This document shows positions 38,481 through 47,419 of a DNA stretch of 64,000 bases, piece by piece. Each line of letters opens with the position of its first letter. The first letter of the stretch is position 1. The notes below the pieces were generated by a model. That model made no database searches. It saw only the letters and a list, made by a program, of their open reading frames with translations, and was not told where the DNA came from. The position numbers were made by a program, and so were the translations under genes. Source of the stretch: Clostridium pasteurianum BC1 (lineage in GTDB: Bacteria; Bacillota; Clostridia; Clostridiales; Clostridiaceae); contig NC_021182.1 in NCBI RefSeq assembly GCF_000389635.1, forward strand, positions 372,001 to 436,000. The letters run 5' to 3'.

Positions 38481-38561
38481 ATAAATGAATCTTACTTAGT
38501 GAGAGTTTGTACTCCCACTAAGTTTAGATAAATTATACAAGGGCGTGCTGATGTTATTGTG
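38481..38561 (+). repeat. Element A copy 4, decayed 5' part
   Basis: ATAAATGAATCTTAC, hairpin CTTAGTGAGAG-TTTGTA-CTCCCACTAAG, then TTTAGATAAATTATACAAGGGCGTGCTGATGTTATTG. Matches copy 6 with several substitutions, and the 3' half is absent. Confidence 0.65.
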
Positions 38562-38606
38562 TATTTAATTGTAGACAAAATAAAATTTGTCTATAATTTA
38601 TGTTAA

Positions 38607-39176
38607 TTAAGTAAAAACTAATTTCAAATCTATTATAAGATCTTCAAAAATACTTACTTTTATTTCATCAATTTCCGTATATATTTCAGGTCTGCCGTAC
38701 CGTTTATTTTTTTGTAATGTAAATATACTTAGGAACTTACCTTCAGGCTCTATTATCCAATATTCCTTTACTCCAGCCTTTTCATATTTATTAAATTTTA
38801 GAACTTTATCATTTCTTATAGTAGATGGTGAACACACTTCAATAATTAGGTCTGGAACTCCAAAGTATCCTGTACCCTTTAATCCACTTTTATCACATAT
38901 AACTAAAAGATCTGGCTGTACCACATTCTGCGATTTGTCTTCTTTAATTCCGTCCTCTGGTATTATTAAGTCAAAGGGTGCTGTAAAAGCTCTACAGGAT
39001 TTACCTATTAAATAGTTTCCAAATTGTCTAGCTAATTCAAAAGTAATTGCTTGATGCTGCCAGGAGGGCGCTGCTTGCATATAGGGCACTCCTTCAATTA
39101 ACTCCCATCTTTCATTCTCCGGGTAATTTAGATAATCTGAATAGTTGTATTTCTTATGTTCCTGTGGTAATGGCAT
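38607..39176 (-). CDS. Uma2-family (DUF820) putative restriction-like endonuclease
   Basis: A 189-residue PD-(D/E)XK fold protein. Conserved blocks are the N-terminal WELIEGVPYMQAAPS, the mid QPDLLVICD, VPDLIIEVCSPSTIRNDK (catalytic Asp/Glu) and YEKAGVKEYWIIEPE. Family members are abundant in cyanobacteria and some Firmicutes; the biological role is unknown, and a nuclease activity is inferred from fold. The ATG at 39176 follows AGAGGTG. It stands alone. Confidence 0.82.
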   Translation of the reverse strand: MPLPQEHKKYNYSDYLNYPENERWELIEGVPYMQAAPSWQHQAITFELARQFGNYLIGKSCRAFTAPFDLIIPEDGIKEDKSQNVVQPDLLVICDKSGLKGTGYFGVPDLIIEVCSPSTIRNDKVLKFNKYEKAGVKEYWIIEPEGKFLSIFTLQKNKRYGRPEIYTEIDEIKVSIFEDLIIDLKLVFT

Positions 39177-39441
39177 ATAATTCACCTCTCTTTAATATTG
39201 ATATGATATATTTATTATATATCATAGGTAAGTTTTCGTGAACTATACATTTGAAGGTTTATAGATAGAACTCTTAGTTTAATTAAATTGATTTTATATT
39301 ACATGGATTGTATTATTTAACTATAATGATATATTTATAACTTAATAATTCTTTAAAAATGGGGATTAATAAAATAAAGAAAAGAGACAATTTAATTATT
39401 TTTTTAATTAATATGATAAATTGATATTAGGAGGAAACAAT

Positions 39442-39918
39442 ATGGAATTCACTCATATAAATGATGAAGGAAGAGCTAAAATGGTAGATGTAGGAGCAAA
39501 AGCTGAAACGGAAAGAGAAGCTGTAGTTAAAGGTTCTATTTACATGAAAAGAGAAACTCTTGAGAAAATAAAAGAAGGTACTATAAAGAAAGGGGATGTA
39601 CTGGCAGTAGCTCAGGTAGCAGGAATAATGGCTGCTAAATCTACCTCCAGCATTATTCCTATGTGCCATCCTATATTTATAACAGGCTGCGATATAAGCT
39701 TTAATCTAGATTTTGAAGAGAATAAGGTGGACATTACTTGTTCTACAAAAACGGTAGGCAAAACAGGAGTTGAAATGGAGGCCCTCACAGCAGTATCTGC
39801 TGCTGCACTTACTATATATGATATGTGTAAGGCAATAGACAGGGGCATGGTAATTAAAGATATAAGGCTTATGGAAAAGAGCGGTGGAAAGTCTGGAGTA
39901 TATATTAGAGAAGAGTAA
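39442..39918 (+). CDS. moaC: Cyclic pyranopterin monophosphate synthase
   Basis: A 158-residue enzyme making cPMP, the first stable intermediate of molybdenum cofactor synthesis, in tandem with MoaA (not in the window). It has [14 protein letters not shown] and the active-site stretch [20 protein letters not shown] followed by DMCKAID. The ATG at 39442 follows AGGAGG. It precedes the dpaL-xdh operon, to which its product contributes cofactor. Confidence 0.94.
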   Translation: MEFTHINDEGRAKMVDVGAKAETEREAVVKGSIYMKRETLEKIKEGTIKKGDVLAVAQVAGIMAAKSTSSIIPMCHPIFITGCDISFNLDFEENKVDITCSTKTVGKTGVEMEALTAVSAAALTIYDMCKAIDRGMVIKDIRLMEKSGGKSGVYIREE

Positions 39919-39944
39919 TAATATCGATTTTTTAAAACATAGTA

Positions 39945-40014
39945 TTATCAAAATGATATGAAATTATCAAAATGACAAGAAGATATTATTTTATTTATAA
40001 TATCAAAATGTTAT
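39945..40014. promoter_or_regulatory. Three palindromic activator sites before dpaL-xdh
   Basis: TTATCA-AAA-TGATAT (39945-39959), TTATCA-AAA-TGACAA (39964-39978) and a weaker ATATCA-AAA-TGTTAT (40000-40014). They share the TTATCA-N3-TGATAA pattern seen at 24103-24135 and 22194, and lie 50-120 bases upstream of a sigma-54 promoter. Confidence 0.6.
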
Positions 40015-40066
40015 TAAAACAAATAAATATTTGATGAAATGATAAAATACTTCTGCCTTAATTATC

Positions 40067-40082
40067 TGGCATGGACTTTGCT
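40067..40082 (+). promoter_or_regulatory. Sigma-54 (-24/-12) promoter upstream of dpaL-xdh
   Basis: TGGCAT-GGACT-TTGCT, with GG (40068) and GC (40080) exactly 12 bases apart, near-identical to the promoter at 24222. It lies about 325 bases before dpaL because element B copy 2 is inserted between them. Confidence 0.8.
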
Positions 40083-40165
40083 ACATATATATATAAAGAT
40101 AATATTAATGAAGCTTGTTCATATATGTATAAGGACTATTTTTAATATTGAGCTCATAGGAATTA

Positions 40166-40322
40166 GGCATATGAAAATAAATAGTAAGTCAAAGATGCGA
40201 CGGATATTTTTAATCATACAAGGAAACGGGTTCCGAGGATAGTGAGCTATCTGAGGGCTCTGTTGACGTAGTAGGATTCAAAACAGACTAGCATACTGAC
40301 TAGTTATTTATTTGAATATGCC
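40166..40322 (+). repeat. Element B copy 2 (157 bp)
   Basis: Same length and nearly the same sequence as copy 1 at 12649, with ends GGCATATGAAAATAAATAG and TTATTTATTTGAATATGCC. It separates the sigma-54 promoter at 40067 from dpaL and so becomes part of the mRNA leader. Confidence 0.85.
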
Positions 40323-40407
40323 TTATCTAGAAAAGTGTAGCTGGGCGCATTCTTTTACTGAGTGTGATTTACAGCTGGTTATCAGATAAAAAAGGGGTTG
40401 TAAGATT

Positions 40408-41634
40408 ATGACGAATAATAATGAAATAGGCTGGATATCCAATCCGATAGCTAGAGAAGCAGAGGGAAATAAATTTTCTACAGCATTTTTATCAAGAGAT
40501 GTAGTTAATGGAGTGAGAAACTTTCATAAGACGTTACCTGATTATGAAAGAACGCCGCTTCATATACTTAAAAAATTAGCTTCACATTTAGGTGTAGATG
40601 AAATAATGGTAAAAGATGAATCCTATAGATTTGGGCTTAATGCCTTTAAGGTTTTAGGAGGATCTTATGCACTTGGAAATTATATATGTAATAAAATAGG
40701 GGAAGATATAGATAAAGTATCCTTTGAAAAACTTATATCTAAAGAAGTAAAAGACAAAATAGGAGATATAACCTTTGTTACAGCTACAGATGGTAATCAC
40801 GGAAGAGGAGTAGCCTGGATGGCAAATAAACTTGGACAAAAATCCGTTGTATTTATGCCAAAGGGTTCATCAAATATAAGACTTGAGAACATAAGAGCAG
40901 AAGGTGCAGAAGCAAGTATAACAGATTTAAATTATGATGATGCTGTGAGGCTGGCAAATAAATATGCAGAAGAAAATAATGGCGTTATGGTACAGGATAC
41001 AGCTTGGGAAGGCTACGAAGAGATACCCAACTGGATTATGCAGGGTTATACTACTTTAATAGATGAAGCTGTTGAGCAGATAATGGAAATGGGCAAAGAA
41101 ATGCCAACTCATGTATTTTTGCAGGCAGGAGTAGGTTCTTTTGCAGGTGCCATTGAAGGATATTTAGCAGAAAAGTTTAAAGGGGAAAGACCTATAACAA
41201 CAGTGGTAGAGCCAAATGAAGCAGCTTGCATATATAAATCTGCACTTATGAAGGATGGGGATCCTCATGCAGTAACAGGGGATATGCCTACTATAATGGC
41301 AGGACTTGCCTGTGGAGAGCCTAATATAAATGGCTGGAAGATACTAAGGGATTATGCAGATATGTATATTTCATGCCCTGATAATGTAAGTGCCAGGGGA
41401 ATGAGAATACTGGGAAATCCACTAAAGGGAGATCCTAAAATTGTATCCGGAGAATCAGGAGCAGTTGGATTGGGGATAGTAAGCTTAATACTTGAGGACA
41501 GTTCTTTAAAGGAAATAGCAGAGAATTTAAAATTAGATGAAAAATCAAGAATACTTGTTATAAGTACAGAAGGAGATACAGATCCTGAAAATTATAGAAG
41601 AATAACTTGGGATGGATTGTATCAAAATAAATAA
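40408..41634 (+). CDS. dpaL: Diaminopropionate ammonia-lyase
   Basis: A 408-residue PLP enzyme (YgeX type) converting 2,3-diaminopropionate to pyruvate and two ammonia through aminoacrylate. The PLP lysine is in the segment RFGLNAFKVLGGSYA. TATDGNHGRGVAWMANKLGQ is the substrate loop, and QAGVGSFAGAIEG contains a phosphate-binding glycine loop. In Enterobacteria ygeX belongs to the anaerobic urate/purine degradation cluster together with molybdenum hydroxylases, as here. Start follows GGGGTTG. The xanthine dehydrogenase gene is 34 bases downstream, in the same operon. Confidence 0.93.
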   Translation: MTNNNEIGWISNPIAREAEGNKFSTAFLSRDVVNGVRNFHKTLPDYERTPLHILKKLASHLGVDEIMVKDESYRFGLNAFKVLGGSYALGNYICNKIGEDIDKVSFEKLISKEVKDKIGDITFVTATDGNHGRGVAWMANKLGQKSVVFMPKGSSNIRLENIRAEGAEASITDLNYDDAVRLANKYAEENNGVMVQDTAWEGYEEIPNWIMQGYTTLIDEAVEQIMEMGKEMPTHVFLQAGVGSFAGAIEGYLAEKFKGERPITTVVEPNEAACIYKSALMKDGDPHAVTGDMPTIMAGLACGEPNINGWKILRDYADMYISCPDNVSARGMRILGNPLKGDPKIVSGESGAVGLGIVSLILEDSSLKEIAENLKLDEKSRILVISTEGDTDPENYRRITWDGLYQNK

Positions 41635-41668
41635 AAAAACTCCATGAGTATATAAAGAAGGTGATTAT

Positions 41669-44242
41669 ATGTATACATTTATACTCAATAATATAGAGGT
41701 CAAAGTTAATGAGGACATAAATTTATTAGAATATTTAAGAGAGCAGGAAGATTTAACTTCTGTTAAAAATGGCTGCTCGGAAGGTGCCTGTGGAGCTTGT
41801 ATGGTGCTTGTGGATAATAGACCTATGAGAGCGTGCATATTATCAGTATCAAAGGTTCAAGGTAAAGAAGTACTAATGGTAGAAGGATTGTCTCAAAGAG
41901 AAAAGGATGTATTTGCCTATTCCTTTGCTGAGGCAGGTGCAGTGCAATGCGGATTTTGTATACCTGGTATGGTAATAAGTGCAAAGGCCTTAATAGATAA
42001 AAATAATAATCCCACTACTGAAGATGTTAAAGCAGCTATTAGAGGTAATATATGCAGATGCACTGGATATGTAAAAATAGAAAAGGCAATACTTATGGCA
42101 GCAGAATTTTTAAGAGAAAATATATCACTTCCTATAGAAGATGAAGATGGAAAAGTTGGGGAAAGATTTCATAGAGTAGATGCTATTAGAAAAACTTTGG
42201 GAACTGCTAAATATGTAGATGACATTAAACTCCCTGGAATGATTTATGGATCAGCTCTTAGAACAAAATATCCTAGAGCTCTAATTAAAAGTATAAATGT
42301 AGCAAAGGCATTAAGTTACCCAGGAGTAGAAGCAGTACTCACTGCAGAGGATATTCCTGGAGAAAGATATCTGGGACATATAGTTAAGGATTGGCCAGCT
42401 CTTATTGCAGTAGGGGAGGAAACTAGATATATTGGAGATGCTATTGCATTAGTTGCAGCAGTATCAAAGAAAATTCTAAAAGAAGCCTTAGCACTTATTG
42501 AAGTTGAATATGAAGAATTGGAACCAATTACAAGTCCAGAGGAAGGCTTAAAGGAAGGTGCTCCTAAGATCCATCCTAAAGGAAACATATTGGTAAAAGA
42601 GGTTTTAAAGCGAGGAAATGCCCAGGAAGCTATTAAAAATTCAAAATATGTGGTAACATATAAGTATTCCACTCCCTTTACTGAGCATGCATTTTTAGAA
42701 CCAGAGTGTGCTATAGGCATGCCTGAAGGTGACGGTGTGCTGCTTTATACTGGTGGTCAAAGTGTATATGATGAAAAACATGAAATAACAGCACTTTTAG
42801 GACTTCCGGAAGATAAGGTAAGAGTAAAAAGTGCATATGTAGGCGGTGGATTTGGTGGAAAAGAGGATATGAGCGTTCAGCATCATGCGGCATTGCTTGC
42901 CTATAAAACCAAAAAACCTGTTAAAGTCATACTGTCACGTAAGGAAAGTATAGCTATTCATCCTAAAAGACATGCCATGGAAATGGAATTTACTACAGCC
43001 TGTGATGAAAATGGTATACTTACAGGAATGAAGGCTACATTGATATCAGATTCAGGAGCTTATGCATCTTTAGGTGGACCTGTACTTCAAAGAGCTTGTA
43101 CTCATGCCGCAGGACCCTATAATTATCAAAATATAGATATAGTGGGTAAGTCTGTGTATACAAATAATCCTCCAGGGGGAGCCTTTAGGGGTTTTGGCGT
43201 CACTCAGTCAGCATTTGCCACAGAATGTAATTTAAATAAATTAGCTGAAATGGTGGGCATATCTCCTTGGGAAATTAGGTATATTAATGCTATTGAAGAG
43301 GGACAGGAACTACCTAATGGACAGATTGCAGATGCCAGTACCGCGCTAAAGGAAACCCTTATGGCATTAAAGGATGAGTATTTATTTCATGAGGCTAAAA
43401 AGGATGAATATGTAGGTATAGCCTGTGCACTTAAAAATAGCGGCGTAGGTGTTGGAATCCCAGATATAGGAAGATGCAAGCTTACTATAATTAATGGTAA
43501 GGTACATATTAGAACCAGTGCTGCATGTATAGGTCAGGGGCTTGGAACTATTGTCACTCAGATTTTCTGCGAAACTACAGGAATAGATCCAAAGCTCACA
43601 GTATTAGATCAGCCAGATACTCTTATAACTCCTAATGCAGGTACTACTACAGCTTCAAGACAAACTGTATTTACAGGAGAAGCAGTTAGAGTGGTATCGG
43701 AAAAGCTGAAAAAAACTCTAGCCACTAAGACTCTTGAGGAATTAGAGGGGGAAGATTTCTATGGTGAGTATTCCTTTGCTACAGATCCTATGGGGTCCGA
43801 TAAACCCAACCCTGTAAGTCATGTTGCCTATGGCTATGCTGCTCAAATGGTGGTACTTGATGAAAAGGGCTTAATAAAGAAATTTATAGCGGCACATGAC
43901 GTAGGCAGAGCAATTAATCCCACAACGGTAGAAGGTCAGATTGAAGGTGGAGTTGTAATGGGGCTTGGCTACGCACTTACAGAGGACTATCCGCTAAAAA
44001 ATTCCATACCTACTGCTAAATTTGGAACGTTAGGCCTTTTTAGAGCTACTAGTGTTCCTGAAATAGATACTGTAATAGTAGAGAAGAATAAAGCGCAGCT
44101 GGCATATGGAGCAAAAGGTGTAGGGGAAATAGTGGTGGTGCCCACAGCACCGGCAGTTCAGGGAGCCTACTATAAATTAGATGGCATTTTCAGAACAAAA
44201 TTGCCGTTAGAAGATACAGCTTACCGTAAGAGCAAGAAATAA
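41669..44242 (+). CDS. Selenium-dependent-type xanthine dehydrogenase, fused Fe-S/Mo chain
   Basis: An 857-residue fusion. The N-terminal 160 residues carry two 2Fe-2S clusters (CSEGACGACMV with a later Cys, and CGFCIPGM with CRCTGY). The rest is the molybdopterin domain (GGGFGGKEDMSVQHHAALLA, GAFRGFGVTQSAFATE, GAKGVGEIVVVPTAPAV). There is no FAD domain. This architecture and length fit the Se-dependent xanthine dehydrogenase group found with SelD and YqeC. It would oxidise xanthine, hypoxanthine or related purines; substrate is inferred. Co-transcribed with dpaL from the sigma-54 promoter. Confidence 0.88.
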   Translation: MYTFILNNIEVKVNEDINLLEYLREQEDLTSVKNGCSEGACGACMVLVDNRPMRACILSVSKVQGKEVLMVEGLSQREKDVFAYSFAEAGAVQCGFCIPGMVISAKALIDKNNNPTTEDVKAAIRGNICRCTGYVKIEKAILMAAEFLRENISLPIEDEDGKVGERFHRVDAIRKTLGTAKYVDDIKLPGMIYGSALRTKYPRALIKSINVAKALSYPGVEAVLTAEDIPGERYLGHIVKDWPALIAVGEETRYIGDAIALVAAVSKKILKEALALIEVEYEELEPITSPEEGLKEGAPKIHPKGNILVKEVLKRGNAQEAIKNSKYVVTYKYSTPFTEHAFLEPECAIGMPEGDGVLLYTGGQSVYDEKHEITALLGLPEDKVRVKSAYVGGGFGGKEDMSVQHHAALLAYKTKKPVKVILSRKESIAIHPKRHAMEMEFTTACDENGILTGMKATLISDSGAYASLGGPVLQRACTHAAGPYNYQNIDIVGKSVYTNNPPGGAFRGFGVTQSAFATECNLNKLAEMVGISPWEIRYINAIEEGQELPNGQIADASTALKETLMALKDEYLFHEAKKDEYVGIACALKNSGVGVGIPDIGRCKLTIINGKVHIRTSAACIGQGLGTIVTQIFCETTGIDPKLTVLDQPDTLITPNAGTTTASRQTVFTGEAVRVVSEKLKKTLATKTLEELEGEDFYGEYSFATDPMGSDKPNPVSHVAYGYAAQMVVLDEKGLIKKFIAAHDVGRAINPTTVEGQIEGGVVMGLGYALTEDYPLKNSIPTAKFGTLGLFRATSVPEIDTVIVEKNKAQLAYGAKGVGEIVVVPTAPAVQGAYYKLDGIFRTKLPLEDTAYRKSKK

Positions 44243-44426
44243 TTGAAGGTAAATTATTGTGTAGATTAAAATCTATGCCTAAATACAAAAATCAATTTAT
44301 TATTATGAAAATAGTAAATTACAAATTAGATTATCTAAGAATATGCCCTTTTAGCTTTATTTATAGGAATATAAGCTTTAAGGCTGCTTATTAAGATATA
44401 AATAAAATTACATGGAGGAATAGAAA

Positions 44427-44807
44427 ATGAGTAAAGAAATAATCGCAACTAAAAATGCTCCAGGAGCAATCGGACCTTATTCACAAGCTAATAAGGTGGG
44501 TAATCTTGTTTTTACTTCAGGTCAGATACCACTGGATCCAGCAACAGGAAAACTTGTAGATGAGGATATAAAGAAAGCAGCAACTCAAGTTTTTGAAAAC
44601 TTAAAAGCTATTTTAGAAGAAGCCGGTTCTTCTTTAGACAAAGTAGTAAAGACAGTAGTTTATTTAAAGGATATAAATGATTTTGCAGCAGTAAATGAAG
44701 TTTATGCTACTTATTTTACATCTAATTATCCAGCTAGATCTTGCTTTCAGGTAGGTAAATTACCTTTGGATGCAAAATTAGAAGTTGAAGCTATTGCTGA
44801 AGTGTAA
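44427..44807 (+). CDS. ridA: RidA-family enamine/imine deaminase
   Basis: A 126-residue RidA (YjgF) protein. The family signature is complete: AIGPYSQANKVGNLVFTSGQ, the catalytic Arg in PARSCFQVGKLPLDAK, and VEAIAEV at the end. RidA hydrolyses 2-aminoacrylate and related imines; diaminopropionate ammonia-lyase two genes upstream generates that intermediate, so its location is probably functional. The ribosome site ATGGAGGAAT is strong. A hairpin terminator follows. Confidence 0.92.
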   Translation: MSKEIIATKNAPGAIGPYSQANKVGNLVFTSGQIPLDPATGKLVDEDIKKAATQVFENLKAILEEAGSSLDKVVKTVVYLKDINDFAAVNEVYATYFTSNYPARSCFQVGKLPLDAKLEVEAIAEV

Positions 44808-44830
44808 TTTGTGAAATAAAACTTTTAAGG

Positions 44831-44864
44831 ATAACTTGTTGATTTAAGATCAGCAAGTTATTTG
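44831..44864 (+). terminator. Terminator after ridA
   Basis: ATAACTTGTTGAT (44831-44843) pairs with ATCAGCAAGTTAT (44849-44861) across a 5-base loop. The T tract behind it is short. Confidence 0.65.
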
Positions 44865-44971
44865 CTTAAGTAGAAACTTATTAAATAGAGGTTTTATGAA
44901 CATAAAAACGATTTATGAGAGATATAATGGAATTTTATAAATAAAAAAAAGGATTCATTACAGTAAAATTT

Positions 44972-46108
44972 TTATGAATCTGATAATTTTTTTAGGGCAC
45001 TAATAGCAATATCTACTTCTTCTGAAGTATTAAAATATGAAAAGCTGAACCTGACAGCACCTTGATTTTCTGTACCTAAAGCTTTGTGCATTAAAGGAGC
45101 ACAGTGAGCACCAGCTCTGGTGGCTATATCGTAGGTATCTGCTAATTCTTGGCTTATGTCTTTAGAGTCATAAGAATCTATGTTAAGAGAAACAATAGGA
45201 GATCTTAGTGTGGTAGAAAAATCACCGTAGATTTTAATCCTCGGGATATCTTTAATTCCATTATAAAATTGCCACATAAGCTTTAGTTCATGATCTCTTA
45301 TTTTATCTATACCGGTATCTTCAATGAATTCAATGCCTGCTAAAAGTCCGGCAATACCATGAACGTTAATGGTTCCTGCTTCTAAGGCATCAGGCATGGT
45401 GTTTGGATGCTGCTGTGAAAAGGAAAAGCTGCCACTTCCACCTGTTTTTAAGGGAACTATATTTACGGTATCATTTATGCAAATTCCACCAGTTCCCTGG
45501 GGACCATAAAGAGATTTATGCCCTGTAAAGCAGAGTATATCAATGTAGTCAGCTTTCATATCAATTGGGAAAACACCAGCAGTTTGAGAAGCATCTAATA
45601 TGAATAACAGATTGTGATCTTTGCATATTTTGCCTAATTTTTTAATATCTATTAGGTTGCCTGTTAAATTCGAAGCGTGAGTACAGATTATGGCTTTAGT
45701 GTTTTCCTTTATTCCATTTTCTAATTCATAGTAATCTAATAAGCCTTTTTTATCACACTTTATAATAGAAATCTGAACACCATTTTTTCTAATTTCGTAA
45801 ATAGGTCTTAGTACAGAATTGTGTTCCATTGCTGTAGTTATTATGTGATCATTTGCCTTAAAGGAACCTTTTATGGCAATATTTAAGCTTTCCGTGGCAT
45901 TTGAAGTAAAGGCAACATTTAATGGGTTATCTAGGTTGAATAATTTTGCAATTTTTTCTCTTGCAGTATAAACTTTTCTTGAAGCATCTAGAGATAGTTT
46001 GTAGCTGCCCCTTGATGGATTCCCAAGGGTATTTATAGCATTAAACACTGCTTTTGCAACTTGTGGTGGTTTTGGAAAACTTGTAGCTGCATTATCAAAG
46101 TAAATCAT
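44972..46108 (-). CDS. Class V aminotransferase, cysteine desulfurase-like (EF2568 type)
   Basis: A 378-residue PLP enzyme. MIYFDNAATSFPKPPQV at the N-terminus, HASNLTGNLIDI, and the PLP lysine in CFTGHKSLYGPQGTGGI are intact. GTENQGAVRFSFSYFNTSEE closes the protein. This subgroup regularly accompanies SelD, YedF, DUF3343 and YqeB/YqeC in organisms with selenium-dependent molybdenum hydroxylases. It is presumed to mobilise Se or S for the cofactor, an inference from co-occurrence. It is encoded on the opposite strand to selD, about 1.5 kb away. Confidence 0.87.
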   Translation of the reverse strand: MIYFDNAATSFPKPPQVAKAVFNAINTLGNPSRGSYKLSLDASRKVYTAREKIAKLFNLDNPLNVAFTSNATESLNIAIKGSFKANDHIITTAMEHNSVLRPIYEIRKNGVQISIIKCDKKGLLDYYELENGIKENTKAIICTHASNLTGNLIDIKKLGKICKDHNLLFILDASQTAGVFPIDMKADYIDILCFTGHKSLYGPQGTGGICINDTVNIVPLKTGGSGSFSFSQQHPNTMPDALEAGTINVHGIAGLLAGIEFIEDTGIDKIRDHELKLMWQFYNGIKDIPRIKIYGDFSTTLRSPIVSLNIDSYDSKDISQELADTYDIATRAGAHCAPLMHKALGTENQGAVRFSFSYFNTSEEVDIAISALKKLSDS

Positions 46109-46174
46109 TAGTTAGTCCTCCTTTGCAATTATTATATCATGCTTTTAAAATCATTGCATAAATGGATGATACCT

Positions 46175-46257
46175 TAATTTTATCCGATGACTAGTCGCTG
46201 GATAATTCATCTAAACTTGATGGGAGTTTGTACTCCAATCAAGTTTAGATGAATTGA
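46175..46257 (-). repeat. Element A copy 5, short form with extended palindrome
   Basis: On the minus strand it ends with TTTAGATGAATTATCCAGCGACTAGTCATCGGATAAAA, as copy 2. Its hairpin is lengthened: AATTCATCTAAACTTGAT... pairs with ...ATCAAGTTTAGATGAATT, more than 20 bp. It abuts element C copy 2. Confidence 0.65.
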
Positions 46258-46260
46258 TAG

Positions 46261-46374
46261 TATACAGGTTGAAATTAAAAATGTTCATTCAATAATAAAT
46301 AACATTTAGATAGTAGTCAGTTACTCAAATGAAATAATACTTTATTATGAACGCAATTTATTGCAACATATATA
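46261..46374 (-). repeat. Element C copy 2
   Basis: The reverse complement reads TATATATGTTGCAATAAATT ... GACTACTATCTAAATGTTATTTATT ... and matches element C at 8323 over its full length with small differences. It directly follows element A copy 5. The remaining bases up to 46549 show no other feature. Confidence 0.7.
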
Positions 46375-46549
46375 ATTAATTATGGGAGTAATTTTTATCG
46401 ATGTTTTACTGGATTAATGATGAATTTAAGTTTAAAATGGAATTTTGATAGATATAATTATTTCAATGCTTAGTGTCTAAAAAATTAGTTAAATGTTCTA
46501 TAATGTTATATTAGCCAAGTTAAAATTAAGAATTATGGAGGAGATAAAA

Positions 46550-47419
46550 ATGAGCATAAATAGTTTTGTAAAAACTCATGGATTGGGAAATGAATATATT
46601 GTTTTGGATGAGGAAAATATAAATTTTAAATTAACAGAAAAGGCAATTAAAAGGATATGTAATGTAAACTTTGGAATAGGTTCAGATGGAATCTTATTAA
46701 AGGTTAAATCTACAAAAGCAGATTTTGGACTTAAAATTTTTAATCCAGACGGATCGGAAGCAGAAAAAAGTGGAAATGGTCTAAGAATATTTTGTAAATA
46801 TATTTATGACTATGGTTTTGCCAACAGTGAGGAATTTTCTGTTGAAACCAAGGGAGGATTAGTTAAGGCAAAGATTATTGAAACTTCAAATAAAAAAGCA
46901 AAATTAATTTCAGTGGATATGGGAAGAGCAAATTTTAATTCAAAAGAAATTCCTACAAATTTTTCTACTGATGAAGTAATAGGAGAAAAATTAAAAGTTG
47001 AAGATAAAGAGTATGAAATAAATTGTGTCTCTATGGGGAATCCTCACTGCGTAGTTTTAAAAGATGAATTAAGCATTGATGAAATAAAAAAATATGGCAC
47101 ACTTATAGAAAATCACAGTGAATTTCCCAATAGAACTAATGTGCAATTTGCAAAGGTCATATCAAGAAGTGAGGCAGAAATATTAATATGGGAAAGGGGT
47201 GCCGGCTTTACTTTAGCATCAGGAAGTTCATCCTGCGCAGTAGCAAGTGTTTTAAGAAAGAGAAATTTAGTTGATAGTAATATTAAAATAAAAATGCTTG
47301 GTGGAGAATTACTTATAGAAATAGATGACAATTGGAATATAAAAATGACTGGTGAAGTTAGACAAATAGCAGAGGGAGTTTTGAGTAGTGAACTTATAGA
47401 AGATTTAAATAAGGCATAA
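46550..47419 (+). CDS. DapF-family epimerase-like protein lacking both catalytic cysteines
   Basis: A 289-residue two-lobed DapF-fold protein. Overall match is good (FVKTHGLGNEYIVLDEEN, NPDGSEAEKSGNGLR, MGNPHCVVLKDE, ERGAGFTLASGSSSCA). Known diaminopimelate epimerases use two cysteines, in AxxCGNG and ACGxGAC; here both are Ser (AEKSGNG and LASGSSS), and the Glu of RGAGET is Phe. The conserved GNPH histidine remains. So epimerase activity is doubtful and a changed reaction is likely. The ATG at 46550 follows GGAGGAG. Its last Ala codon and stop come from element B copy 3. Confidence 0.8.
   Translation: MSINSFVKTHGLGNEYIVLDEENINFKLTEKAIKRICNVNFGIGSDGILLKVKSTKADFGLKIFNPDGSEAEKSGNGLRIFCKYIYDYGFANSEEFSVETKGGLVKAKIIETSNKKAKLISVDMGRANFNSKEIPTNFSTDEVIGEKLKVEDKEYEINCVSMGNPHCVVLKDELSIDEIKKYGTLIENHSEFPNRTNVQFAKVISRSEAEILIWERGAGFTLASGSSSCAVASVLRKRNLVDSNIKIKMLGGELLIEIDDNWNIKMTGEVRQIAEGVLSSELIEDLNKA

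Noticed and set aside
40332-40345. Remnant of the group II intron (AGCTGGGCGCA, reverse of the intron 5' end)
   Set aside because: Only about 12 bases match and nothing further of the intron is present; probably chance.
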